From NCBI GenBank assembly GCA_049889175.1, contig JBMHDW010000007.1:62001-126000 (forward strand): a stretch of 64,000 bases of DNA. The letters are read 5' to 3'. Source of the stretch: JBMHDW01 sp049889175. Its GTDB lineage: Bacteria > Pseudomonadota > Gammaproteobacteria > Comchoanobacterales > Comchoanobacteraceae. The translations under genes were made by a program, and so were the position numbers. This document shows, piece by piece, positions 17,734-25,671 of this stretch. Numbering within the stretch: the first letter of the stretch is position 1; every line of letters begins with the position of its first letter. A model generated the notes under the pieces. That model saw only the letters and a program-made list of their open reading frames with translations. It was not told where the DNA came from and ran no database searches.

Positions 17734-18044
17734 AGTTCATCAAGAATGCTTTGAGCTTGTTTGCTGTATTTGGGATTGTCGACCTGGGCTATCTGAATTA
17801 ATATTTCTTTTGCTTTTTCTGTATCACCCATTGCGATGTAAGCATGTGCAAGATCAATGTTGGAAGGGATGCCATCTGCAGAACCCAAAAAATCATATTC
17901 ATCCTGTTCTAAGTCATAAAGTTTTGCGGTTTTTGGGGAGGAGTTTAAAAGACGGCGCAAATATATTGTGCTCAAAATAAGCAGCAGCACGATGATGGAA
18001 AGGGAAATTTTTAAAAAATCAGGACTTATAGGAAAAAAAGGCAT
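17730..18044 (-). CDS. FimV C-terminal-type TPR membrane protein (mini-FimV)
   Basis: A 104-residue protein with one transmembrane helix (about residues 12-32, LSIIVLLLILSTIYLRR) and a C-terminal segment NIDLAHAYIAMGDTEKAKEI ... QAQSILDEL that matches the conserved FimV C-terminal motif (a capped TPR). Full FimV is a large LysM-containing polar hub of 900 residues or more, normally coded between asd and truA. Here the same interval carries only this fragment, on the opposite strand. The start ATG 18044 overlaps the preceding stop (TAATG) with GGAG a little upstream; the gene's 3' end overlaps the convergent CorC-like gene by 4 bases. Confidence 0.75.
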   Translation of the reverse strand: MPFFPISPDFLKISLSIIVLLLILSTIYLRRLLNSSPKTAKLYDLEQDEYDFLGSADGIPSNIDLAHAYIAMGDTEKAKEILIQIAQVDNPKYSKQAQSILDEL

Positions 18045-19105
18045 TAACAAGATGCTCCTAGTACTTGGTTTTGGTTGGTTTCGTTAACGACAATAGGACC
18101 TTTAAGAGCTTTGGCTCGATGCAATAAAAAGTCATCACTCTTGGCTTGAGGTGGGGTTAAACAAATTTGGCGAAACTCTAGATCGTTTGTGTTTTTGAGT
18201 TGCTGAATAACGACCGTTATTAATGTGTTAAAGCAGAGAAGTAAGAAGAGCTGTTCTGAAAGGGTGGTCGCTTGATCTTGAAGTATAAAGGAGAGCATTA
18301 ACATCATTATGTTTGCCCTAAGAATGATATGGTAGCATTCATGAAGGGTGTAGATGAGGTATTCTCTACTGGATAATATAATAAAATACCCTTGATGAAT
18401 CAATTGGCTTTCAAAATGAGCGCAACAGAAAAGAAAAATATTAAAGATAAGTGAAAATGCTGACGATAGAATAGCTGGTATGGTAGACTGAATTGTCAGG
18501 TAGAAACTAGCTAAGGCCAAGAGCCATATGGGAATCTTGATAAGCGATAAATGTGAGAGGTACTTAAAGTAATATTTAAGATTTTTTTTCTTGCGACAAA
18601 ATGCTCTGATATCGCTGAGAACCCCAACAATTGTTGATTTTTTAGTTGGTACGCCAAGTGCGTGGGTACAAAAGTTAATGCGTGCAGCAATATTTTCTTT
18701 ATCTTTTATATCTTCAGCCTTTGCATATTCTGCTAAGATGAAATCATGGCATTTGTCTATGGCTGTTGCATTAAAATAGACATTAGATGGTGTTATTTTT
18801 ACTCTCGTCAACCATTTAAGTGTTTGTCCTGGTGCTAACCTTTTTGTGAGATGGGGTTGTCCAAGTGCAGGATTAAATGAGGCCATTATGTGAAGTCTGC
18901 TATTTGAGCTAGAATTCCATTGTAACCACTCCATCGCATCACAGGAGTTGTAGAATTTTGAGGATAAGCTTGTTGGGTTGTTTTTGTCTGTATCGTCATT
19001 AGGATCATAATTACAGACAGGTGCAATCATTATATCCGTCGCTAAAGAGCCACGGGCATCTGTATCAGAAACAGTCTCAATAGGGTCGTTGTCAGGTTTA
19101 CGCAT
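18044..19105 (-). CDS. Orphan multi-pass membrane protein
   Basis: An unrecognised 353-residue protein. The N-terminal 150 residues are soluble with several Asn/Asp-rich stretches (PVCNYDPNDDTDKNNPTS). From about residue 170 a basic stretch (RAFCRKKKNLKYYFKYL) leads into hydrophobic segments at about 188-210 (IPIWLLALASFYLTIQSTIP), 213-230, 265-285 (IMMLMLSFILQ) and 290-305, suggesting four or so membrane helices. The C-terminal 45 residues are polar. No signal peptide. It overlaps the mini-FimV gene by one base (TAATG), so the two are likely co-translated and may work together; nothing else indicates function. Confidence 0.7.
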   Translation of the reverse strand: MRKPDNDPIETVSDTDARGSLATDIMIAPVCNYDPNDDTDKNNPTSLSSKFYNSCDAMEWLQWNSSSNSRLHIMASFNPALGQPHLTKRLAPGQTLKWLTRVKITPSNVYFNATAIDKCHDFILAEYAKAEDIKDKENIAARINFCTHALGVPTKKSTIVGVLSDIRAFCRKKKNLKYYFKYLSHLSLIKIPIWLLALASFYLTIQSTIPAILSSAFSLIFNIFLFCCAHFESQLIHQGYFIILSSREYLIYTLHECYHIILRANIMMLMLSFILQDQATTLSEQLFLLLCFNTLITVVIQQLKNTNDLEFRQICLTPPQAKSDDFLLHRAKALKGPIVVNETNQNQVLGASC

Positions 19106-19235
19106 GAAGCCTTAAATCGTAATGATGTTAGTTAATCTAATTATATTGTGGTTAAATCATAGAAGAATGTCAAATACATCTTAGCAATTGAGTGGGGTGG
19201 TTTTTGTGTGCTCTGGGGGAAATATATCTGATATC

Positions 19236-19263
19236 TTGAAAATATTTCAAATGATATTATAAT
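19236..19263 (+). promoter_or_regulatory. Promoter for truA, predicted to give a leaderless mRNA
   Basis: TTGAAA (19236-19241), a 16-base spacer and a perfect TATAAT (19258-19263). The expected start point, 6-7 bases after the -10, falls on or next to the A of the truA ATG at 19270, and no Shine-Dalgarno sequence is present. Confidence 0.6.
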
Positions 19264-19269
19264 AATGTA

Positions 19270-20082
19270 ATGATTGATAAAGAAAAATCAAAAATAGCGC
19301 TCCATATTGCCTATGACGGATCAGCTTATCACGGTTGGCAGCGACAGAGTGCTCAGCCGTCTGTGCAGGCAGCGATTGAGAAGGCGCTAAGTCAAGTGGC
19401 CGATGAACCCATTCAACTAATGGTATCTGGGCGCACCGATAAGGGTGTTCACGCATCATTCCAAGTGGCTCATTTTGACTGTCAAAGTATAAGACCCTTG
19501 TCTGCGTGGGTTAAGGGGGGTAATGTACATTTGCCACAGGATATTAGTATCTTAAATGCATACCATGTTGATGATGATTTTCATGCGCGCTATCAGGCAA
19601 AGTGGCGGACTTATCGTTATTTTGTGTGGCAAGATCCTATTATGATGCCTTGGGCTAGGATGGGATGGACGCATTACCCTTATCAACTAAACCATGATGC
19701 TATGCAGGAGGCCGCACAACATTGTTTGGGTGAAAATGACTTTTCTTCATTCAGGGCTGCTTATTGTCAGTCATTATCTACTCATCGAAACATCAAAGAT
19801 ATTCAAATTACTACAAATCAGTATGGATGCACAATGACCGTTACAGGTAATGCATTCCTGCATCACATGGTTAGAAATATTATGGGTTCGCTTTTTTGGG
19901 TAGGTCAAGGGAAGCGCTCTGCTCAATGGATGCAAGAGTTGCTGTTGTGTCATGATCGAACTCAAGCAGGACCTACAGCGCCAGCAAATGGTCTCTGGCT
20001 TATTGGGATTGATTTTGGTAAACTTTATTCAGATGTAAGTGGGCTTAAATGCCCTTATGAATGGATGAGTGAGGTTAAATAA
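19270..20082 (+). CDS. truA: tRNA pseudouridine(38-40) synthase
   Basis: Isomerises uridines 38-40 in the anticodon stem-loop of many tRNAs. The 270-residue protein has the TruA opening IALHIAYDGSAYHGWQRQ, the catalytic Asp in SGRTDKGVHA (about residue 60), YRYFVWQDP, and HHMVRNIMGSLFWVG in the second half. Length is normal. The ATG has no ribosome binding site, consistent with the leaderless promoter described above. It is followed by an overlapping gene (TAATG at 20082), then accD-folC-cvpA, the conserved downstream order in gammaproteobacteria apart from the inserted gene and the absence of trpF. Confidence 0.95.
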   Translation: MIDKEKSKIALHIAYDGSAYHGWQRQSAQPSVQAAIEKALSQVADEPIQLMVSGRTDKGVHASFQVAHFDCQSIRPLSAWVKGGNVHLPQDISILNAYHVDDDFHARYQAKWRTYRYFVWQDPIMMPWARMGWTHYPYQLNHDAMQEAAQHCLGENDFSSFRAAYCQSLSTHRNIKDIQITTNQYGCTMTVTGNAFLHHMVRNIMGSLFWVGQGKRSAQWMQELLLCHDRTQAGPTAPANGLWLIGIDFGKLYSDVSGLKCPYEWMSEVK

Positions 20083-21248
20083 TGACAAATCAGGTAGCTT
20101 GGCATGTTGTAAAGACACATGATCACTGGTTAAGTGTTGAGCACATCACAATTATTAATCAACTTGCACATACATTTTCCATTCCAGATGAAATTTATGA
20201 AGCTTGTTACACACCCTTATTGCAACTCTTTGCAGAGTGTGTACAAAGCTTACCATTGGTCGTCCGAGGTCAAAGTACAAGCATGCTTAATTTGGCGATT
20301 AAGCGTGTCCAGGCGGTGATGACGATTAATAAGCGTGTTTTAAAAAAGCAAAGTGAAGACCGAAAGGCACGCATGATGTATGCGGTATTTAGTTCCGCAT
20401 TATTATTTGAAGTTGGTCGTGTGATTTTAGGTAGGGCGTGTTTTCTTGGTGATGACGAAGGGCATCATATTCGTTTATGGGATCCACTGGTAGAGAACAT
20501 GACCGATATTGCAAAACGCTATAAGATTCGAACAATAGAAGATATGGGTAGGTCATATCTTGCAACCATTACACCCATTATCGCGACAAGGTTGATGCCC
20601 AAAATTGGTTTGGCATGGTTGAATGAAGATCCTAAGCTTATGGTTGCTTGGCATCAAGCACTACTTCGATTGGAAGACGCTTTTGAAGATTGGGGGTTTA
20701 TCTACGACTTAAGAGAAATTCATGAATTCATGCAGCAGTTTCAGCTGCACGAAGTTGAAGATCAAGTGATGGTCAATCATTTGGAGGCTGGCGAAGCATT
20801 TTGGCACTGGTTACAACAGGGCTTAAATCAAGGTGACCTGATGTTGAATCAAGATCAAATAGGATTATATGTTATTGATGGTTCATTGGTGATACATCAT
20901 GAAAAAGCTTTCCAACATTTTTGTGCGACTCACTCTCAATATGGCCATTGGGCCCATGTTGCCAAACAATTCAAACAGCTTGGTATCGTTGGACAAACAA
21001 CTCAAGTATATTCAGAAAAAACAAGGCAACGCTCTTCGGGTTTTTATCAACAGTCCAATAAAGCAGCAGAAAAGGCATCCATCATGGGACTTTATGTGAT
21101 GCAGTCAGATCAATACTTTAAATCATCCTTGCTGAATCAATCAGCTAATATGCAAGCTAAAGTTGCTAGCGAAGGTAAGCAGACAACACGTATCCTTACA
21201 GCTATACTCGGTGATATGGACCAAAAGTTTTTACCACCTAAAACATAA
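20082..21248 (+). CDS. TraI_2-like (relaxase-type HD) chromosomal protein
   Basis: A 388-residue protein. The segment RKARMMYAVFSSALLFEVGR, preceded by RGQSTSMLNLAIKRVQAVMT, follows the TraI_2 domain of ICE-type relaxases, which resembles HD hydrolases; the HD metal ligands (usually LLHDIGK) read LLFEVGR, so they appear lost. Residues about 225-275 (GEAFWHWLQQGLNQGDLMLN ... GLYVIDGSLVIHHEKAFQHF) match the TraI_2 C-terminal domain. No other conjugation gene is nearby. It starts within the stop of truA, so it is co-translated. I infer a domesticated, probably catalytically inactive relaxase relative; the assignment is by motif only. Confidence 0.65.
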   Translation: MTNQVAWHVVKTHDHWLSVEHITIINQLAHTFSIPDEIYEACYTPLLQLFAECVQSLPLVVRGQSTSMLNLAIKRVQAVMTINKRVLKKQSEDRKARMMYAVFSSALLFEVGRVILGRACFLGDDEGHHIRLWDPLVENMTDIAKRYKIRTIEDMGRSYLATITPIIATRLMPKIGLAWLNEDPKLMVAWHQALLRLEDAFEDWGFIYDLREIHEFMQQFQLHEVEDQVMVNHLEAGEAFWHWLQQGLNQGDLMLNQDQIGLYVIDGSLVIHHEKAFQHFCATHSQYGHWAHVAKQFKQLGIVGQTTQVYSEKTRQRSSGFYQQSNKAAEKASIMGLYVMQSDQYFKSSLLNQSANMQAKVASEGKQTTRILTAILGDMDQKFLPPKT

Positions 21249-21290
21249 CCCATCGTTTAAGATAGAGGATAATATTAACAGGAGAATATC

Positions 21291-22133
21291 ATGAGCTGGA
21301 TTAATCAAAAACCACCAGGGGTAACAAAACAAACAACAAAAGATTTGCCAGATGGCATCTGGACTCAATGTCAGAGTTGTCAGGCAACATTAGAAAAGAC
21401 AACGTTTGTAGATAATCTCAACGTTTGTCCAAAGTGTGGCCACCACCACTATTGGCCAGCAAAAACACGTTTACAATATTGGTTTGATGATGGATATGGC
21501 CTCATTGGTGAGGACATTGTTTCAGAGGATAAGTTAGATTTTGAAGACACTAAGTCCTACGATGAGCGCATACAAGCTGGGATTAAACGGTCAGGTGAGC
21601 AAGAGGCAGTGGTTTCAGCTTTTGGTAACATATCTGGATTAGGGGTGGTAGTCAGTGTTTTTGAATTTCAGTATATTGGTGGTTCAATGAGTCAGGCTGT
21701 TGGCGACCGTATTTTAGCAGCTATTGATTGTGCCATTGAGAACGGTGTTCCGTTTATCTGTGCCCAAGCAAGTGGCGGCGCTCGCATGCAGGAAGGTGTG
21801 TTCTCACTCATGCAAATGGCAAGATTATCATCAGCTCTAACTGAGTTAGGTGAGGCCAAATTACCATACATATCAGTTCTATTAAATCCAACTTCTGGTG
21901 GTGTATCTGCTAGCATAGCGATGTTAGGTGATGTGATCATTGCAGAGCCTAAAGCATTAATTGGTTTTGCAGGTCCGAGAGTCATTAAGCAAACAGTTGG
22001 TGAAGATTTACCAGAAGGATTCCAGCGAAGTGAGATGCTGTTATCTCATGGTAGTATCGATGCCATTGTGCCTCGCAATGAAATGAAGCAGTATTTGGTT
22101 GATACTGTAAAGATTTTATTGGCAAACCGATGA
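21291..22133 (+). CDS. accD: Acetyl-CoA carboxylase carboxyltransferase beta subunit
   Basis: Beta half of the carboxyltransferase that makes malonyl-CoA for fatty acid synthesis; it works with AccA, not in the window. The 280-residue protein begins with the N-terminal four-Cys zinc ribbon (CQSCQATLE ... NVCPKCGHHH) and continues with the crotonase-like core: VVVSVFEFQYIGGSMSQAVG, CAQASGGARMQEGVFSLMQM, LLNPTSGGVSASIAMLGDVI, and GFAGPRVIKQTV. The ATG has an AGGAGA site. It overlaps folC by 4 bases (ATGA). Confidence 0.97.
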   Translation: MSWINQKPPGVTKQTTKDLPDGIWTQCQSCQATLEKTTFVDNLNVCPKCGHHHYWPAKTRLQYWFDDGYGLIGEDIVSEDKLDFEDTKSYDERIQAGIKRSGEQEAVVSAFGNISGLGVVVSVFEFQYIGGSMSQAVGDRILAAIDCAIENGVPFICAQASGGARMQEGVFSLMQMARLSSALTELGEAKLPYISVLLNPTSGGVSASIAMLGDVIIAEPKALIGFAGPRVIKQTVGEDLPEGFQRSEMLLSHGSIDAIVPRNEMKQYLVDTVKILLANR

Positions 22134-23326
22134 TCCATCCATTAGATGAGTGGGTAGATCATGCTCATGTTGGCTTTAAATATCGCAATACACTTGAGAC
22201 CTTAAAAACCATCGCAACAAATCTTAACCTATGGCCAAAGGTGCCAGTGATCTCGGTTGCAGGTACGAATGGCAAAGGCTCTTGTGTTGCTACAGCGTCT
22301 TATGTTTTGCAACAGCTAGGCAAGCGAGTAGGGGCAACTTTTTCACCGCATATTCATGATGTAACTGAGCGAATCAGCATTGACGGTGTCCCTGTTGAGA
22401 AAGAGCATCTTTGGACCGTCATACAATTCATTCAGCAGCAAACTCATGTGCCTTTATCTTATTTTGAAACATTGATATTGGCTGCGATGTATTTATTCAA
22501 AGAAGCTCAATGTGATGTATGGGTTATGGAGGTTGGCTTGGGCGGTCGTCTTGATGCGGTGAATATACTTGATGCGGACATTGCGATCATCACCAGCATA
22601 GGTTTAGATCACCAAGATATATTAGGGGAGACTAGAGAAGCTATCGCTCAAGAAAAACTTGGTATCGCTCGATCTGATAAAACTTTAATTATAGCGGAAC
22701 AAGATTGGCCTGATGTGCCTTATCAGCATCTGGCCAATACCACCTACATCATCAATCGTGATTTTAAAGATGAAAATGGGCGTTGGATTGGCCAGAAGCA
22801 TCATATTGATATGCAGCAATGTTCATTAGCAAGACCATCTGTAATGGCTGCACTTACTGCGATAGAGGCATTGGGTTTAATGAAGGATACCGAGATTAAC
22901 TTAGCTGAATTATCTTTACCTGGTCGATTTGAGTTCAAAAAAGTACATAATACTATCTTCATTTTTGACGTGGCTCACAATGATGCGGCGATTAAACGAT
23001 TGGCTCAACAATTAAAAGGATACGAAAAAACAAATCTTTTGTTCTCTTCTCAAAATCATAAGTGTGTTTTTCAAGGGTTATGTGAGTTACTTGATCAAGT
23101 TGAATCAGTAAGCTTAATTGATTGTAAGTTTAAGAATAATAATGATTATATTTATCATTTGTTACCAGATCATTATCAAAGAAAGGCAACAATAACACCT
23201 TGCCTCACATCACATCTAAAGCAGTTATTACAAGCATCAAAACCTTTTGTTGTGGTGACAGGTTCATTCATGACGGTTGCCTATGTTCAACAAAAGTTAG
23301 CTAGTATTGTCCAAACAACTAATTAG
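22130..23326 (+). CDS. folC: Dihydrofolate/folylpolyglutamate synthase
   Basis: Adds glutamate to dihydropteroate and extends folate polyglutamate tails. At 398 residues it is slightly short but complete: the ATP loop VAGTNGKGSCVATASYVL near residue 45, TFSPHIHDVTERI, the metal-binding VWVMEVGLGGRLDAVN, ITSIGLDHQDILG, and the C-terminal Mur-ligase-like domain with LPGRFEF and DVAHNDAAIKRLA. It is coupled to accD through an ATGA overlap, as in many gammaproteobacteria. Confidence 0.95.
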   Translation: MIHPLDEWVDHAHVGFKYRNTLETLKTIATNLNLWPKVPVISVAGTNGKGSCVATASYVLQQLGKRVGATFSPHIHDVTERISIDGVPVEKEHLWTVIQFIQQQTHVPLSYFETLILAAMYLFKEAQCDVWVMEVGLGGRLDAVNILDADIAIITSIGLDHQDILGETREAIAQEKLGIARSDKTLIIAEQDWPDVPYQHLANTTYIINRDFKDENGRWIGQKHHIDMQQCSLARPSVMAALTAIEALGLMKDTEINLAELSLPGRFEFKKVHNTIFIFDVAHNDAAIKRLAQQLKGYEKTNLLFSSQNHKCVFQGLCELLDQVESVSLIDCKFKNNNDYIYHLLPDHYQRKATITPCLTSHLKQLLQASKPFVVVTGSFMTVAYVQQKLASIVQTTN

Positions 23327-23446
23327 TAAGTAATTAAAAATATTGGTTTTTAATTTTTTGTAACGCTTTCATGAAATTGTTGTAAAAAAATATAATGACA
23401 GATGCATTGTTATTTTGCACACTAGAAGAAAATATTAGGAGTTATA

Positions 23447-24064
23447 GTGTCATTTATACAAGCATTCATTTCAGGCGCCAGTTGGTTTGATTGGCTATTG
23501 TTCTCTGGTGTATTTTTCTCAATGGTTCTAGGTTTGTGGCGTGGCTTTGTGAGAGAATCACTCGCAATTGTGGCTTGGGTTTTAGGGGTTATGTTGGTGC
23601 TAAATTATGTTGATGATGTATCATCATTGTTGGCATCATGGATTCATGTGGCATCGATAAGATTAATCATTAGCGGGTTATTATTACTCATCATGATGTT
23701 TGTTTGTGTGCAGCTTGTTAAGAAAATGATGCTTTGGATCGTGGAAAAAGCTGGAATCAAATCTTTAGATCGAGTACTTGGTGGCGGTTTTGGTGTTGCT
23801 CGTGGTGTTATGATCGGTTTGTTGGTGACTGTACTAACCGCACGCGTAGGCTTTGCGGATGAGGCTTGGTGGTCAAAAAGTGTTGTGGTGCCCATGATGG
23901 TAAAGTTAAATGATAAAATAGTTGATTATCTGCCGTCTCATTTAGTTGATACTTGGAAAAGTTACATTCAATTTAATGATAAAGATCCTGAAGGTGATCA
24001 AAATGTTGCTGATGTTGATGAAGTATTATTAGCAAATGGAGAAGAAGTAATCAGCGAGGTTTAA
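23447..24064 (+). CDS. cvpA: CvpA family membrane protein
   Basis: A 205-residue inner-membrane protein of the CvpA family, linked in E. coli to colicin V export and envelope stress tolerance. Several hydrophobic helices: about 14-31 (FDWLLFSGVFFSMVLGL), 38-56, 68-90 (SIRLIISGLLLLIMMFVC) and 108-125, with the family motif WRGFVRESLAI near residue 33 and VLGGGFGVARGVMIG. The tail is acidic. The start is GTG 23447 after TTAGGAG. In most relatives purF follows cvpA; here the convergent nadD does, and the stops overlap by 4 bases. A TATAAT-like -10 lies in the 120 bases upstream. Confidence 0.88.
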   Translation: MSFIQAFISGASWFDWLLFSGVFFSMVLGLWRGFVRESLAIVAWVLGVMLVLNYVDDVSSLLASWIHVASIRLIISGLLLLIMMFVCVQLVKKMMLWIVEKAGIKSLDRVLGGGFGVARGVMIGLLVTVLTARVGFADEAWWSKSVVVPMMVKLNDKIVDYLPSHLVDTWKSYIQFNDKDPEGDQNVADVDEVLLANGEEVISEV

Positions 24065-24660
24065 GCACTCTCGGATCTATTTTGATTGTACCTGTAGAGT
24101 TGATGCTGGTCGATGTATTGCTGGACTTCGGGTGTTAGCCAATCTAAGGCTAGCTCATGTTGGTTGCGAATTTGTGTTGAATTGGCTGGATGGTGAGGTA
24201 TGTTAAGGTGCTGAACAGTGCCCTCTATACATGGCTTTATTTCTGCATGGCTGTAGTCTTGATCTTTTATGGGATGTCGATTCACCACGAGTAAGTGACA
24301 ATTATCACGTATAATATTAGCGTGATCCCACTCATTAAATGACGACCAAGAATCAGAGCCCATTAACCAAACGATGACTTCATCAGCAAACATCTTTTTA
24401 AGCGTGAGAATGGTCTCGTAGGTGTATGATGGCCCAAATCGATCCATTTCTACAGTACTGATAGAATGCTTTGTTTGGTGAAGAGCAAGCTTTAGCATGT
24501 TAAAACGATGCTTGGCATCAAGTACGTGCGTCTTATGGCATGGTTGGCCGGTGGGAATAAAGCAAACAGGTTGCTGATTAAGAAGGTTACTAACCTGATT
24601 TGCAATCCATAAATGGCCAAGATGTATGGGGTTAAAAGTCCCACCTAAAAATAATTTCAT
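24061..24660 (-). CDS. nadD: Nicotinate-nucleotide adenylyltransferase
   Basis: Makes deamido-NAD from nicotinate mononucleotide and ATP. A 199-residue nucleotidyltransferase with the opening MKLFLGGTFNPIHLGHLWIA (HxGH motif LGHL), PTGQPCHKTH, the adenine-binding region WLMGSDSWSSFNEWDH, and NSTQIRNQ, corresponding to the usual ISSTxIR motif with Asn for the first Ser. The gene begins one base after the holA stop, the usual holA-nadD pair. Its 3' end overlaps cvpA. Confidence 0.94.
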   Translation of the reverse strand: MKLFLGGTFNPIHLGHLWIANQVSNLLNQQPVCFIPTGQPCHKTHVLDAKHRFNMLKLALHQTKHSISTVEMDRFGPSYTYETILTLKKMFADEVIVWLMGSDSWSSFNEWDHANIIRDNCHLLVVNRHPIKDQDYSHAEIKPCIEGTVQHLNIPHHPANSTQIRNQHELALDWLTPEVQQYIDQHQLYRYNQNRSESA

Positions 24661-25590
24661 TTAGCGCCTTCTTGCAATACGAATAAGAATATAACTAAGC
24701 GTCGTGCCAAAATACCCAGGGTGAATCCCTTTGAGTTGTTTTTCACATATAGATAGTTGTTTGATAATGGCATACCAAAAACTTAGTGGTAATTGGGTTA
24801 AACCATGAAATTTTTTTAATTGCCAAGAGGGTAACTTAGGTGGTTGATCACTGTATAGTTGATGGATGGTTAAGACAGCTTGATTGGTCATCCAAAACAA
24901 ACTTTGTAGTTGATCAGTTGCTAATTTAGGATAATGCTCCAATAAACTCATGGGATGTCCCAGAAGCGCTTGGTCAAGGAGTTGATATAATTGTGAAGGT
25001 GTGACTTCATTAAGTAATGTCAAAAAGCGATCTTGTGGAATATTTTGTTTGGGGTAAGCAAACGCACACTGATCTAAAACTTGTTTCATTAACGTTTGAT
25101 TACCTTGTGTTTGGGTTGTGAGTTGACGCATTTGTTGGCTAGATAAGTGAATGGTTTTTTGTTGGATGCATTGTGTGAGCCATTTTTGGAGCGCCTGGCC
25201 ATATAAAATGGGGAATTCCTCTGCGTTACAAAAACTGGTTAATTGTTTAAACCATGAAGATTTTTTGTATCGAGCATCCTGTCCGTGATAGATAATGCAT
25301 AATGAGCGATTGGGATTAATGGGCAGATTTTGGATGGCTTTTAACCAAGTACTGTTGGGTGCAGAAGGGCAGATGAGAACACAACATTGTTGGCTAGTAT
25401 CTAGATCAAATAATGAAGCATTACTTAGTATTGTGCCCATAAGATCAATGTCATCACTCACTTGAGTCGATAGATGGTGTACCGTGTTATGACGTTGTCT
25501 TTGATTTTTGCACCAAGCATCCTTTGCCTCAAAAAGTGTTGTGGCATTGACACCATGTAATAATAGTCGAGAAGTAGTCTTAGTGGACAT
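24661..25590 (-). CDS. holA: DNA polymerase III delta subunit
   Basis: Opens the beta clamp during clamp loading. A 309-residue protein from ATG 25590 (a TTG at 25599 would add three residues; AAGG precedes the ATG). Pattern typical of HolA: an N-terminal segment with LLLHGVNATTLFEAKDAW, the central domain with GQDARYKKSSWFKQLTSFC and LSSQQMRQLTTQTQGNQTLM, and the C-terminal collar helices (about 215-305). DeltaA has no ATPase motifs, as expected. It pairs with nadD; the lptE gene that often precedes holA is absent. Partner subunit tau/gamma is coded at 56.0-57.5 kb. Confidence 0.9.
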   Translation of the reverse strand: MSTKTTSRLLLHGVNATTLFEAKDAWCKNQRQRHNTVHHLSTQVSDDIDLMGTILSNASLFDLDTSQQCCVLICPSAPNSTWLKAIQNLPINPNRSLCIIYHGQDARYKKSSWFKQLTSFCNAEEFPILYGQALQKWLTQCIQQKTIHLSSQQMRQLTTQTQGNQTLMKQVLDQCAFAYPKQNIPQDRFLTLLNEVTPSQLYQLLDQALLGHPMSLLEHYPKLATDQLQSLFWMTNQAVLTIHQLYSDQPPKLPSWQLKKFHGLTQLPLSFWYAIIKQLSICEKQLKGIHPGYFGTTLSYILIRIARRR

Positions 25591-25671
25591 GCCTTGCAAC
25601 CATAAAGGTTATATACTAGGATAAATAATGACATAAACAATCAAACCGTACAAGTATTTACAGGAGTTGTC

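Noticed and set aside
20082..21248. A mobile element or ICE at truA-accD
   Set aside because: No integrase, att repeats, type IV secretion genes or composition break surround it; the flanking gene order is otherwise conserved.
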